A DNA stretch of 38,397 bases, taken from contig JAUYRJ010000042.1 in the NCBI GenBank assembly GCA_030696845.1, positions 1-38,397 on the forward strand. Reading direction: 5' to 3'. This DNA comes from Polynucleobacter sp. Its GTDB lineage: Bacteria > Pseudomonadota > Gammaproteobacteria > Burkholderiales > Burkholderiaceae. The first letter of the stretch is position 1. Each line of letters starts with the position of its first letter. Below, piece by piece: positions 1 to 6,988 of this stretch. The translations under genes and the position numbers were made by a program. A model generated the notes under the pieces. That model made no database searches and was not told the DNA's origin. It saw only the letters and a program-made list of their open reading frames with translations.

Positions 1-133
1 TGCCGCCGACGGCACGAAGTTGTATGCTTTGCGCGCGGGTCCTTTTGCTGACAGGGACTCAGCGGAAACGGCTGAAAAGAAAATTAAGGCAATGGGCCTT
101 ACTCCACGTATTGTTGAGGTAGGTAAGCAGTGA
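1..133 (+). CDS. SPOR-domain protein, 3' end only (DedD/FtsN-like)
   Basis: The last 43 codons of a gene that begins before the window, in the frame starting at base 2 and ending at TGA 131-133. The readable peptide has the second half of a SPOR repeat, with 'LRAGPFADRDSAETA' followed by a helix and a final 'PRIVEV' strand. SPOR domains bind denuded peptidoglycan glycan strands at the division septum. A SPOR gene directly before cvpA and purF is the usual betaproteobacterial order (folC-dedD-cvpA-purF), so this is probably the DedD-like protein of that operon. The N-terminus, membrane anchor and start are outside the window. Confidence 0.8.
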   Translation, partial: AADGTKLYALRAGPFADRDSAETAEKKIKAMGLTPRIVEVGKQ

Positions 134-158
134 TGGTTATCCCGTCCGGAGATTCGCT

Positions 159-713
159 ATGGAAATAATTACTGCTCTCAAGCTCACATCAGTTGATTAT
201 TTTGCGTTCGCTATTTTGATTGCGTCTGCTTTGGTAGGTATTTATCGCGGTTTTTTCAAAGAGGTGTTGGCGCTTGCTGCTTGGTTTATTGCCGCATGGA
301 TTGCCTATCACTACAGCAATTATTTGGCTAGTGAATGGCTTTCCACATTTCAACTGGATGAGATGTTGCGCTTAGGACTCAGTTTTTTAATTCTATTTAT
401 CTTGGTGCTGATTGCCTGCAATTTTGTAGGCGCAATGATTCAAAAAATCATGATTTCAGCTGGATTAAGCTCAACAGATCGGTTTTTAGGTTTAGCCTTT
501 GGATTAGTGCGCGGCGCATTGATAGTAGTGGTTTTATCCACTCTTGCTATGCTAACGCCCATTCCACAAACGGCAGCCTGGAAAGACGCATTTACTCGAC
601 CTGCAATTGACGTGGCGATGGCCGTAATACAAGTTTGGTTGCCTGCAGATTGGGCCACTCGACTGGGCGCTCCGCCACCTGTTACCCCAGCACCACCACC
701 CTCAGGGAGTTAA
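159..713 (+). CDS. cvpA: CvpA family inner-membrane protein
   Basis: A 184-residue protein with about four hydrophobic segments (near residues 14-30, 34-52, 70-92 and 105-130). It carries the CvpA signatures 'D-x-x-x-x-x-I-L-x-x-S-A-L-x-G-x-x-R-G' near the N-terminus and 'D-R-x-L-G-x-x-F-G-x-x-R-G' in the middle. CvpA is needed for colicin V export in E. coli and has been linked to envelope and bile tolerance; its biochemical role is unclear. The C-terminus is a short proline-rich tail. It lies 25 bp after the SPOR gene and 5 bp before purF, so the three are very likely co-transcribed. Confidence 0.92.
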   Translation: MEIITALKLTSVDYFAFAILIASALVGIYRGFFKEVLALAAWFIAAWIAYHYSNYLASEWLSTFQLDEMLRLGLSFLILFILVLIACNFVGAMIQKIMISAGLSSTDRFLGLAFGLVRGALIVVVLSTLAMLTPIPQTAAWKDAFTRPAIDVAMAVIQVWLPADWATRLGAPPPVTPAPPPSGS

Positions 714-718
714 ACGAT

Positions 719-2257
719 ATGTGCGGCGTTGTCGGAAGTGTTTCGCGTTACCCGGTTAATCAGTTGCTCTATGATGCGCTCCTGCTGTTGCAGCACCGCG
801 GTCAAGACGCTGCTGGTATTGCAACTATGAATGGCAATTCTTTTACTATGCACAAGGCTAATGGCCTTGTCCGCGATGTATTTAGAACGCGTAATATGCG
901 AAGCCTCGTTGGTAACGCGGGCATTGGTCAGGTACGCTATCCTACGGCCGGCTCGGCAAGCAGCGAGGAAGAGGCGCAACCCTTTTACGTCAGCGCACCG
1001 TACGGGATTATTTTGGCCCACAATGGCAACTTGACGAATGCCCCCATTTTGCGTACCGAAATGGCGTATCGCGATCGTCGCCATATTAATACCAGCTCTG
1101 ATACGGAAGTGCTGCTGAATGTACTGGCAGATGAATTGCAAAAAGAAACCAACAACTCGGCATTAGATGAGGAGTCGATGTTTAAGGCGGTTGCTGGCGT
1201 TGCTAGTCGAGTCAAGGGGTCCTATGCTGTTGTTTCCCTTATTGCCGGCTACGGCCTATTGGCGTTTCGGGATCCGTTTGGTATTCGTCCTTTATGCATC
1301 GGCCGAATTGATGGTCCAGACGGCCCCGAATGGATGGTAGCATCCGAGTCTGTTGCGCTAGAGGGGTTGGGTTTTACTTTTGTGCGGGACGTTGCTCCAG
1401 GCGAAGCGATTTACATTGATCTGGATGGAAACTTTACGGCGCGCCAGTGCATCTCCGGAGCCGTCTTAAATCCTTGCATTTTTGAATATGTTTATATGGC
1501 TAGACCAGATTCCACCATTGATGGTGTCACGGTCTATAACGTCCGCATGCGCATGGGCGATTACCTTGCTGAAAAAATTCGTTCCGAAACCGACGTTAGT
1601 GAGATTGATGTAGTAATGCCAATTCCCGATTCGAGTCGCCCGGCGGCTATGCAGGTAGCCAAACGCCTTGGAATTAGCTACCGTGAAGGTTTTTTTAAAA
1701 ATCGATATATTGGTCGTACCTTCATCATGCCAGGACAGGCGGTGCGACGAAAGTCGGTGCGTCAAAAACTCAATGCCATGCGGATTGAATTCAAAGATAA
1801 GACCGTCCTCATTGTCGACGACTCGATTGTGCGAGGCACCACCTCTTATGAGATCGTGCAAATGGCTCGTGAATCGGGTGCTAAGAAAGTCATTTTTGCA
1901 TCCGCGGCGCCACCGGTTCGTTATCCGAATGTCTACGGCATTGACATGCCGACCCGCAGTGAATTAGTGGCCTACGGCAGAACGGATGCGGAGATCAATA
2001 AGATGATTGGCGCAGACCAATTGATTTATCAAAGCGTTGAAGATATGAAGCAAGCCGTTCGAGATATCAATCCCGACATCACTCATTTTGAGGCTTCTTG
2101 CTTTGATGGCCACTATATTACGGGCGATATCAATGAGTCTTATTTGGATGCCCTTGAGGCTGCGCGTAATACCGAAACCGCACAAGCGGATCGCCAAAAC
2201 GATCCTGGTGATTTTGCGCGATCCCAGTTACATTTGCATTTAGCAACCGAAGATTAA
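719..2257 (+). CDS. purF: Amidophosphoribosyltransferase PurF
   Basis: First committed step of purine synthesis: PRPP plus glutamine gives 5-phosphoribosylamine. The 512-residue protein starts Met-Cys2-Gly-Val-Val-Gly, so Cys2 becomes the N-terminal nucleophile of the Ntn glutaminase domain (about residues 2-230) once Met is removed; there is no propeptide. The phosphoribosyltransferase domain carries the PRPP loop 'VLIVDDSIVRGTT' at 363-375. The open frame extends 28 codons upstream into cvpA, but Cys2 and the GGGAG ribosome site just before 719 fix the start. The cytoplasmic enzyme is normally feedback-inhibited by purine nucleotides. Confidence 0.97.
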   Translation: MCGVVGSVSRYPVNQLLYDALLLLQHRGQDAAGIATMNGNSFTMHKANGLVRDVFRTRNMRSLVGNAGIGQVRYPTAGSASSEEEAQPFYVSAPYGIILAHNGNLTNAPILRTEMAYRDRRHINTSSDTEVLLNVLADELQKETNNSALDEESMFKAVAGVASRVKGSYAVVSLIAGYGLLAFRDPFGIRPLCIGRIDGPDGPEWMVASESVALEGLGFTFVRDVAPGEAIYIDLDGNFTARQCISGAVLNPCIFEYVYMARPDSTIDGVTVYNVRMRMGDYLAEKIRSETDVSEIDVVMPIPDSSRPAAMQVAKRLGISYREGFFKNRYIGRTFIMPGQAVRRKSVRQKLNAMRIEFKDKTVLIVDDSIVRGTTSYEIVQMARESGAKKVIFASAAPPVRYPNVYGIDMPTRSELVAYGRTDAEINKMIGADQLIYQSVEDMKQAVRDINPDITHFEASCFDGHYITGDINESYLDALEAARNTETAQADRQNDPGDFARSQLHLHLATED

Positions 2258-2268
2258 ATACCAAAACT

Positions 2269-3483
2269 ATGGCCAGTAAATCCTTATCTAAACGTCCCAG
2301 CCCGGATTTTTCAAAACTGGCTCTTGAGTCGATCGCAGTTCGCGCCGGAACAAAGCGTTCACAGGAGTACCAAGAGCACTCTGAAGCTTTGTATCTGACT
2401 TCTAGCTTTTGCTTTGATAGCGCAGAAGAGGCAGAAAAAGGCTTTGCTAATGCAGAAACGGGTTTTATTTATTCCCGCTTTACGAACCCAACGGTTAGCA
2501 TGTTTCAAGATCGCCTTGCTGCGCTGGAGGGTGGTGAGGCGTGCATTGCCACCGCATCCGGAATGGCTGCCATTATGACTACAGCCATGGCGCATTTAAA
2601 AGCGGGCGATCATGTGGTTTGTTCGCGCTCGGTATTTGGTGCAACAATTCAGCTTTTTACCAGCATATTGGGTCGATTTGGTATTACCACTAGTTACGTT
2701 GATTTATCGGATAGCAAGGCGTGGCAAACTGCAGTGCAGCCCAACACCCGGATGTTTTATTTAGAAACGCCCTCAAACCCACTCACTGAAATTGCTGATA
2801 TCAAAGCGATTTCTAAAATTGCTAAGAAAGCCAATGCCCTCTTCGTGGTGGACAATTGCTTCTGTACGCCTGCACTACAAAGACCTCTGGAATTGGGTGC
2901 GGATGTGGTGATTCATTCCGCAACAAAATATTTGGATGGGCAGGGCCGTGTTTTGGGCGGCGCGATCGTAGGTAAAAAATCATTTGTAACGGATAAGGTG
3001 TTCCCGTTTGTTCGTACTGCCGGACCTACTCTGTCGGCTTTTAATGCGTGGGTCTTTTTAAAGGGCTTAGAAACATTGGATTTGCGCATGAAGCAGCAAA
3101 GTAGCAATGCATTAGCTTTAGCGCAGTGGCTTGAAAAACAAACTGGGGTTGAACGGGTTTACCACCCCGGCCTGAAGTCGCATCCGCAACATGCTTTGGC
3201 AAAACGCCAACAAAAAGCAGGGGGAGCTATTTTGTCGTTCACCCTTAAGGGCGGAAAAAAGGCCGCCTTTAAGTTAATTGATCAAACCCGCTTATGCTCC
3301 ATCACGGCTAATTTAGGTGATACCAGAACCACCATTACACATCCCGCCTCAACTACCCATTGCCGAGTGAGTCCTGAGGCGCGCAAAGCCGCAGGGATTA
3401 CAGATGGGCTGGTCCGAATTGCGGTAGGCTTAGAAAATGTCGAAGATTTGATAAATGACCTACGCGGCGGCTTTAAAAAATAA
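2269..3483 (+). CDS. metZ: O-succinylhomoserine sulfhydrylase MetZ
   Basis: PLP-dependent enzyme of the Cys/Met metabolism family, 404 residues. It makes homocysteine directly from O-succinylhomoserine and sulfide, bypassing cystathionine. The PLP lysine is K220 in 'SATKYLDGQGRV', and that DGQGR context is typical of MetZ rather than MetB or MetC. 'LETPSNP' and the C-terminal 'PASTTHCRVSPEARKAAGI' block are also family hallmarks. It starts 11 bp after purF with no obvious ribosome site and is probably the last gene of this operon, since a terminator hairpin follows at 3515. As a sulfide consumer it fits the sulfur theme, although purF-metZ is a standard order in related bacteria. Confidence 0.93.
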   Translation: MASKSLSKRPSPDFSKLALESIAVRAGTKRSQEYQEHSEALYLTSSFCFDSAEEAEKGFANAETGFIYSRFTNPTVSMFQDRLAALEGGEACIATASGMAAIMTTAMAHLKAGDHVVCSRSVFGATIQLFTSILGRFGITTSYVDLSDSKAWQTAVQPNTRMFYLETPSNPLTEIADIKAISKIAKKANALFVVDNCFCTPALQRPLELGADVVIHSATKYLDGQGRVLGGAIVGKKSFVTDKVFPFVRTAGPTLSAFNAWVFLKGLETLDLRMKQQSSNALALAQWLEKQTGVERVYHPGLKSHPQHALAKRQQKAGGAILSFTLKGGKKAAFKLIDQTRLCSITANLGDTRTTITHPASTTHCRVSPEARKAAGITDGLVRIAVGLENVEDLINDLRGGFKK

Positions 3484-3514
3484 ACTTATTAACCATTTAC
3501 GGTTCAAGTGAATT

Positions 3515-3538
3515 AGGCTGCTTTCTGCGGCCTTTTTT
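3515..3538 (+). terminator. Rho-independent terminator after metZ
   Basis: A 7-bp stem AGGCTGC/GCGGCCT (one G-T pair) with the loop TTTCT, followed by a run of six T. It sits 31 bp after the metZ stop and closes the cvpA-purF-metZ transcription unit. Confidence 0.8.
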
Positions 3539-3569
3539 AATGGGATCAGTTATTCGGAGGGTGCGTTAG

Positions 3570-4196
3570 ATGAGTGCATTTTCAGATGGCGCTGATTTTT
3601 GGAATCAGCGATTTGATACGCCCGACTATATTTTTGGTAAAGCGGTAAATGAATATTTGCGCGATCAGGCGAGTTCTTATTTAAATAAAGATAACTTAGT
3701 TCTTTGCGTCGCCGATGGCGAGGGTCGCAATAGTGTTTGGCTGGCTAAGCAAGGTATGCAAGTCGACGCCTTTGATCTTTCAACGCTTGCGATTGCGAAA
3801 GCAAAAAAATTGGCGCGAGAGTCCAGGGTGGAGGTGAATTATGCCTTGGCATCAAGCGACAGTTGGCAATGGAGGCCGAATTATTACGATGCGGTTGTCG
3901 CTATTTTTATTCAGTTTGCCGATCCAGCAATGCGCGTCCGCCTATTTGATCAAATGCGATCAACGTTAAAGCCGGGCGGTATATTGATATTGCAAGGTTA
4001 TACCCCAAAGCAACTGGAGTACAAAACTGGCGGACCATCTCTTCTGGATCATCTCTATACAGAGTCCTTGATTCGCGATCTAGTACTCGGAATGGATATC
4101 ATTGATTTATCCGTGTATGAAAAAATATTGACGGAAGGGCCAAAGCACACTGGTATGTCAGCCCTGTTAGGACTGGTGGCTCGTAAACCGCTTTAG
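3570..4196 (+). CDS. Class I SAM-dependent methyltransferase
   Basis: A 208-residue Rossmann-fold methyltransferase of the TehB/UbiE-like superfamily. Motif I is 'VLCVADGEGRNSVWLA' at about residues 44-59, where the usual GxGxG is replaced by D-G-E-G-R-N. The acidic residue for SAM ribose is in 'VDAFDLS', and 'LKPGGILILQGY' forms the post-motif strand. The substrate cannot be told from sequence; members of this group are called tellurite or thiopurine methyltransferase-like without proof. A GGAGG ribosome site precedes the start. It converges with trxC, and the two stop codons overlap by 4 bp. Confidence 0.85.
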   Translation: MSAFSDGADFWNQRFDTPDYIFGKAVNEYLRDQASSYLNKDNLVLCVADGEGRNSVWLAKQGMQVDAFDLSTLAIAKAKKLARESRVEVNYALASSDSWQWRPNYYDAVVAIFIQFADPAMRVRLFDQMRSTLKPGGILILQGYTPKQLEYKTGGPSLLDHLYTESLIRDLVLGMDIIDLSVYEKILTEGPKHTGMSALLGLVARKPL

Positions 4197-4627
4197 GCCT
4201 TCCATTTGCGCAATATGGTTTGAACATACTGTTCTAACTCTGGAGGGCGTAGGGCACCGCTAATGCGATCTAACTCTTGCCCCGACTTGAATACGGCTAG
4301 GGTTGGGATCGACCGAATCTGAAATTGGGCCCCCAGCACCGGCTCCGTCTCTGTATTCACTTTGGCAAATATAAGCTGGTTGGCGAAGCGTTCGGCGACC
4401 GCGGCAAATGTGGGTGCAAATTGTTTGCATGGACCGCACCAGGGCGCCCAAAAATCGAGCAATACTGGCAGCGCCGATTGAGTAATCATTTCTGAAAAGT
4501 TTGCTTGATTTAATTCTACAGGCAGTGACAGTAGCGATTTTTTGCAGGCTCCACACGCTGGATCTTGGGTTATACGATCTACGGGGAAGCGATTTTGCCG
4601 ATTGCAGTGGGGACATGAAATTTGCAT
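4193..4627 (-). CDS. trxC: Thioredoxin 2 (TrxC)
   Basis: Zinc-containing thioredoxin, 144 residues. The N-terminal zinc knuckle is C5-x-x-C8 and C25-x-x-C28, and the active site is W63-C64-G-P-C67 in 'FWAPWCGPC'. TrxC is a cytoplasmic disulfide reductase that is generally induced by oxidative stress. A GTG lies one codon earlier (4628-4630), but the AAAGGAG ribosome site is 6 bases before the ATG at 4627 and only 3 before the GTG, so the ATG is preferred. It is followed upstream, 11 bp away, by the TSUP transporter on the same strand, so the two may share a transcript. TrxC could reduce protein persulfides, which suits that neighbour (inference). Confidence 0.95.
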   Translation of the reverse strand: MQISCPHCNRQNRFPVDRITQDPACGACKKSLLSLPVELNQANFSEMITQSALPVLLDFWAPWCGPCKQFAPTFAAVAERFANQLIFAKVNTETEPVLGAQFQIRSIPTLAVFKSGQELDRISGALRPPELEQYVQTILRKWKA

Positions 4628-4638
4628 CACTGACTCCT

Positions 4639-5451
4639 TTAGAGGGTGGCTTTATAAAAAAGACTCATTGCAATAAATAGCGTAAATATAGAAAAAGCCT
4701 GTTGAATGCGGGGGCCGCTGATCCGTTTGGCAATCAAGCCGCCTGCCACCATGCCCACTACCGCACCCATCGCAAAAGGCACTGCAATTGACCATTGCAT
4801 GTGCCCAGATACTGCTGCGCTAGCAACGCCAGTAATTGCAATCATGGATAAAACCCCAAGTGACGTAGCTACAATCGATTGCATGGGTAGGTCTGTCAGT
4901 TTTTTTAGTGCCGGCACAATAATGAAACCGCCGCCCACACCCAGTAAGCCAGATAAAAAACCAGCCACGGCCCCAGCAGTCATTAACGATCTTGCGCACG
5001 GTACCGACCAAATAAGGCGTCCAATGCTTTGATCCAGCTTGCATGGTGGATTTGGCAAGCTACTAGCCCGCTTGCCGGCGATTTCATTCTGGGCTTCTAA
5101 CAGCATGCGCATAGAAACGATGCTTAACAAAGCCGCAAAGACTATTAATAGAGGGGTATTAGGTACGCGTTGCGCAATATAAATGCCTATAGGCGAGAGA
5201 ATAACGCCAAGCACTGCCATGACGATGGCCGCGCGGTAACGCAAAATGCGAGCACGCAAGCCGATGACGGCCCCTAATGAGCCCGCAATCGCGATCGCAA
5301 GCAAGCCGATGGGGCCCGCACTCGCCACAGTCAAATTTAACGCAAAAACGAGGAGCGGTACGGAGAGAATGCCACCCCCGGCACCAGTTAATGCCATCAT
5401 AAAGCCAACAAAGGCACCTAACCCCACGCTAATCGCACTGATGTTTTCCAT
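4639..5451 (-). CDS. TSUP (TauE/SafE, DUF81) sulfite/sulfur exporter
   Basis: Inner-membrane protein of about 270 residues made of two homologous halves. Each half opens with a glycine-rich hairpin: 'GFMMALTGAGGG' near the N-terminus and 'GFLSGLLGVGGG' after about residue 160. TSUP proteins move sulfite, thiosulfate, sulfoacetate or related anions out of (or into) the cell; exact cargo is not readable here. It is transcribed divergently from the persulfide dioxygenase, whose product is sulfite, so sulfite export is the best guess. An upstream in-frame ATG at 5472 adds seven residues; 5451 is preferred because a GGTGG lies about 12 bases ahead of it, but this is not certain. The palindrome at 5498-5511 overlies its promoter. 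Confidence 0.85.
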   Translation of the reverse strand: MENISAISVGLGAFVGFMMALTGAGGGILSVPLLVFALNLTVASAGPIGLLAIAIAGSLGAVIGLRARILRYRAAIVMAVLGVILSPIGIYIAQRVPNTPLLIVFAALLSIVSMRMLLEAQNEIAGKRASSLPNPPCKLDQSIGRLIWSVPCARSLMTAGAVAGFLSGLLGVGGGFIIVPALKKLTDLPMQSIVATSLGVLSMIAITGVASAAVSGHMQWSIAVPFAMGAVVGMVAGGLIAKRISGPRIQQAFSIFTLFIAMSLFYKATL

Positions 5452-5493
5452 AAACACTAGTATCCACCCCATTTAAATAATGTGCATTTTTAT

Positions 5494-5530
5494 ATTATAT
5501 ATTTAAATATAGTGTTATACTAACCCTATG
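5494..5530. promoter_or_regulatory. Operator/promoter 1: BigR-type palindrome between TSUP exporter and persulfide dioxygenase
   Basis: Perfect 14-bp palindrome TATATTTAAATATA at 5498-5511. On the plus strand it is followed at once by an extended -10 element, TGT-TATACT (5513-5521), placing the expected start site at about 5528, the A of the dioxygenase ATG. On the minus strand a TATAAT box (complement of 5494-5499) points toward the TSUP gene. A repressor bound here would therefore cover both promoters. Positions 5494-5523 match 18963-18992 at 28 of 30 bases. Binding by the ArsR protein at 6406-6714 is inferred. Confidence 0.75.
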
Positions 5531-6397
5531 AACTCTAATAAACAGCCCATCGTAAAAGCGTTTTTTGATCCACAAACGTGGACCTACACGTATGTTGTGT
5601 ATGAGTCCGAAGGATCGCCATGCATTGTGATTGACTCGGTTCTTAATTACGATCCAAAATCCGGGCGGACTAAGACCGTTTCCGCTGATGAGGTGATTGC
5701 ATTTATAAAAGAGAAGGAATTGCGCTTGGAGTGGATTTTAGAAACCCATGCGCACGCAGATCACTTAACTGCAGCCCCATACCTTCAAGAAAAGCTGGGC
5801 GGAAAAATTGCTATTGGCGATCACATAACCGCAGTTCAGAAAGTATTTAAGAACGTCTTTAACCTTGAAGACGTGGCCGTTGATGGGACACAGTTTGATG
5901 TCCTGATCAAAGAGGGGGAGCCCATTTCTTTTGGCAATCTATCGTTTAAAGCCCTTTACGTTCCTGGCCACACCCCTGCATGCATGGCTTATGAGATCGG
6001 CGATAATATTTTTGTTGGCGATACTTTATTCATGCCTGACGTGGGAACCGCACGTTGCGACTTTCCTGGTGGCAGTGCAAATCAATTGTATCAATCCATA
6101 CAGTCTATTTTGCGATATCCGCCGAGCACTACATTATTTATGTGCCATGATTATCCGCCCAGCGGACGAGACCCTCAGTACCAGTGTACAGTGGGGGATC
6201 AAAAGCGGTCCAATATTCATGTGCGTGATGGCGTGACTGAGGATGAGTTTGTGGCAATGCGAACTAAGCGTGATGCTAGCTTGGAAATGCCGGTATTAAT
6301 TCTGCCTTCGATTCAAGTTAATATTCGGGCAGGTCATATGCCGCCAAAAGAGTCTAATGGCGTGTCATACCTAAAAATTCCATTAAACGCACTATAG
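5528..6397 (+). CDS. blh: Persulfide (sulfur) dioxygenase, Blh/ETHE1-like MBL fold
   Basis: Metallo-beta-lactamase-fold protein, 289 residues, that by family oxidises glutathione persulfide to sulfite and glutathione using a single non-haem iron. The metal motif T73-H74-A-H76-A-D78-H79 is present, with H148 ('VPGHTPA'), D165 ('FVGDTLF') and H207 ('MCHDYP'). No signal peptide, so cytoplasmic. In the Xylella/Agrobacterium BigR operon the equivalent protein has an N-terminal DUF442 domain; here that domain is absent and a separate DUF442 gene lies at 19970. No Shine-Dalgarno sequence precedes the ATG, and the -10 box ends 6 bases before it. The BigR-like repressor follows 8 bp downstream. Confidence 0.9.
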   Translation: MNSNKQPIVKAFFDPQTWTYTYVVYESEGSPCIVIDSVLNYDPKSGRTKTVSADEVIAFIKEKELRLEWILETHAHADHLTAAPYLQEKLGGKIAIGDHITAVQKVFKNVFNLEDVAVDGTQFDVLIKEGEPISFGNLSFKALYVPGHTPACMAYEIGDNIFVGDTLFMPDVGTARCDFPGGSANQLYQSIQSILRYPPSTTLFMCHDYPPSGRDPQYQCTVGDQKRSNIHVRDGVTEDEFVAMRTKRDASLEMPVLILPSIQVNIRAGHMPPKESNGVSYLKIPLNAL

Positions 6398-6405
6398 GAA
6401 TTGCG

Positions 6406-6714
6406 ATGCCTGCAACCATTGACCTTGAGCTCATGCGCACCTCTGCCGACGAGGCTTGCCGCTTGATGAAAGTCTTATCGAACCCAGACCGCATGTTGAT
6501 TTTGTGTGAAATTAGCCAAGGCGAGAAGTGCGTAGGCGAATTGGAAGATATTTTAGATATTCATCAGCCAACCTTATCGCAACAATTGACCGTCTTGCGT
6601 AACGAGGAGCTTGTTCAAACGCGTCGCGAAGGTAAGTTAATTTATTACTCTTTATCCAGCGCTATTGCGGCAGCAGTGATGGCGCTACTTTATAAGCATT
6701 ATTGCCGTAAGTAA
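6406..6714 (+). CDS. bigR: ArsR-family persulfide sensor repressor (BigR/SqrR/YgaV-like)
   Basis: Winged-helix repressor of 102 residues. The recognition helix is in 'HQPTLSQQLTVLRNEELV', and the wing is 'RREGKLIYYSL'. Cysteines are at 18, 34, 42 and 100. C34 ('LILCEI') and C100 ('KHYCRK') are 66 residues apart, the same spacing as C41/C107 of SqrR and C42/C108 of BigR, which form a disulfide or polysulfide bridge when sulfide-derived sulfane sulfur rises, releasing DNA. It follows the dioxygenase by 8 bp and lies in the same operon, so it is probably autoregulated through the palindrome at 5498-5511. Function is inferred from family and spacing. Confidence 0.88.
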   Translation: MPATIDLELMRTSADEACRLMKVLSNPDRMLILCEISQGEKCVGELEDILDIHQPTLSQQLTVLRNEELVQTRREGKLIYYSLSSAIAAAVMALLYKHYCRK

Positions 6715-6744
6715 GCTCAAATTCATTACAACAGGAGGTTTAAT

Positions 6745-6933
6745 ATGAAATGCAATGTAGGTAATGCCGATCGTGCTTTACGAATCATCGCTGGACTTGT
6801 TCTTATTATTCTTGCCGCTACAGGCACCGTTGGGTTGTGGGGCTGGATTGGCGTAATTCCCTTGCTTACGGGAATATTTCGTTTTTGTCCGGCTTATCCA
6901 CTGCTAGGCATCAATACGGATAGTAAAAAATAG
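6745..6933 (+). CDS. Small inner-membrane protein, DUF2892 (YgaP transmembrane domain)
   Basis: A 62-residue protein with two hydrophobic helices (about residues 14-28 and 30-46) and the DUF2892 pattern: 'NVGNADRALRIIAGL', then 'G-x-x-G-x-x-P-L-L-T-G-x-F-R-x-C-P-x-Y-P-L-L-G'. This domain forms the membrane part of rhodanese proteins such as YgaP and is often found alone in sulfur operons. A strong ribosome site AGGAGG precedes the start. Cys3 and the Cys in 'RFCPAYPL' are the only cysteines. It is the last gene of the persulfide operon; a role in moving or anchoring sulfane sulfur is a guess from context. Confidence 0.8.
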   Translation: MKCNVGNADRALRIIAGLVLIILAATGTVGLWGWIGVIPLLTGIFRFCPAYPLLGINTDSKK

Positions 6934-6948
6934 TTTAAGGTTCACTTT

Positions 6949-6988
6949 ATAAACAAAGCTTAGCATTTTTGCTCTGCTTTGTTTATTT
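6949..6988. terminator. Bidirectional terminator between the persulfide operon and modC
   Basis: Perfect 11-bp inverted repeat ATAAACAAAGC (6949-6959) and GCTTTGTTTAT (6976-6986), with a second inner AGCA/TGCA-like pairing (AGCA 6962-6965, TGCT 6970-6973). It is AT-rich on both flanks and overlaps the modC stop codon (6983-6985). It can serve the rightward operon and, weakly, the leftward modBC operon. Confidence 0.7.

Noticed and set aside
635..718. Extension of the purF reading frame 28 codons upstream
   Set aside because: The enzyme requires Cys directly after the initiator Met, and a good ribosome site lies just before 719.
985..1215. Minus-strand open frame inside purF (and many similar ones elsewhere)
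   Set aside because: Shadow frames of well-recognised genes with no family motifs and no ribosome site.
5470..5483. ATTTAAATAATG beside operator 1 as a second repressor site
   Set aside because: Partial similarity only, expected in AT-rich DNA, and it overlaps the start of the TSUP reading frame.
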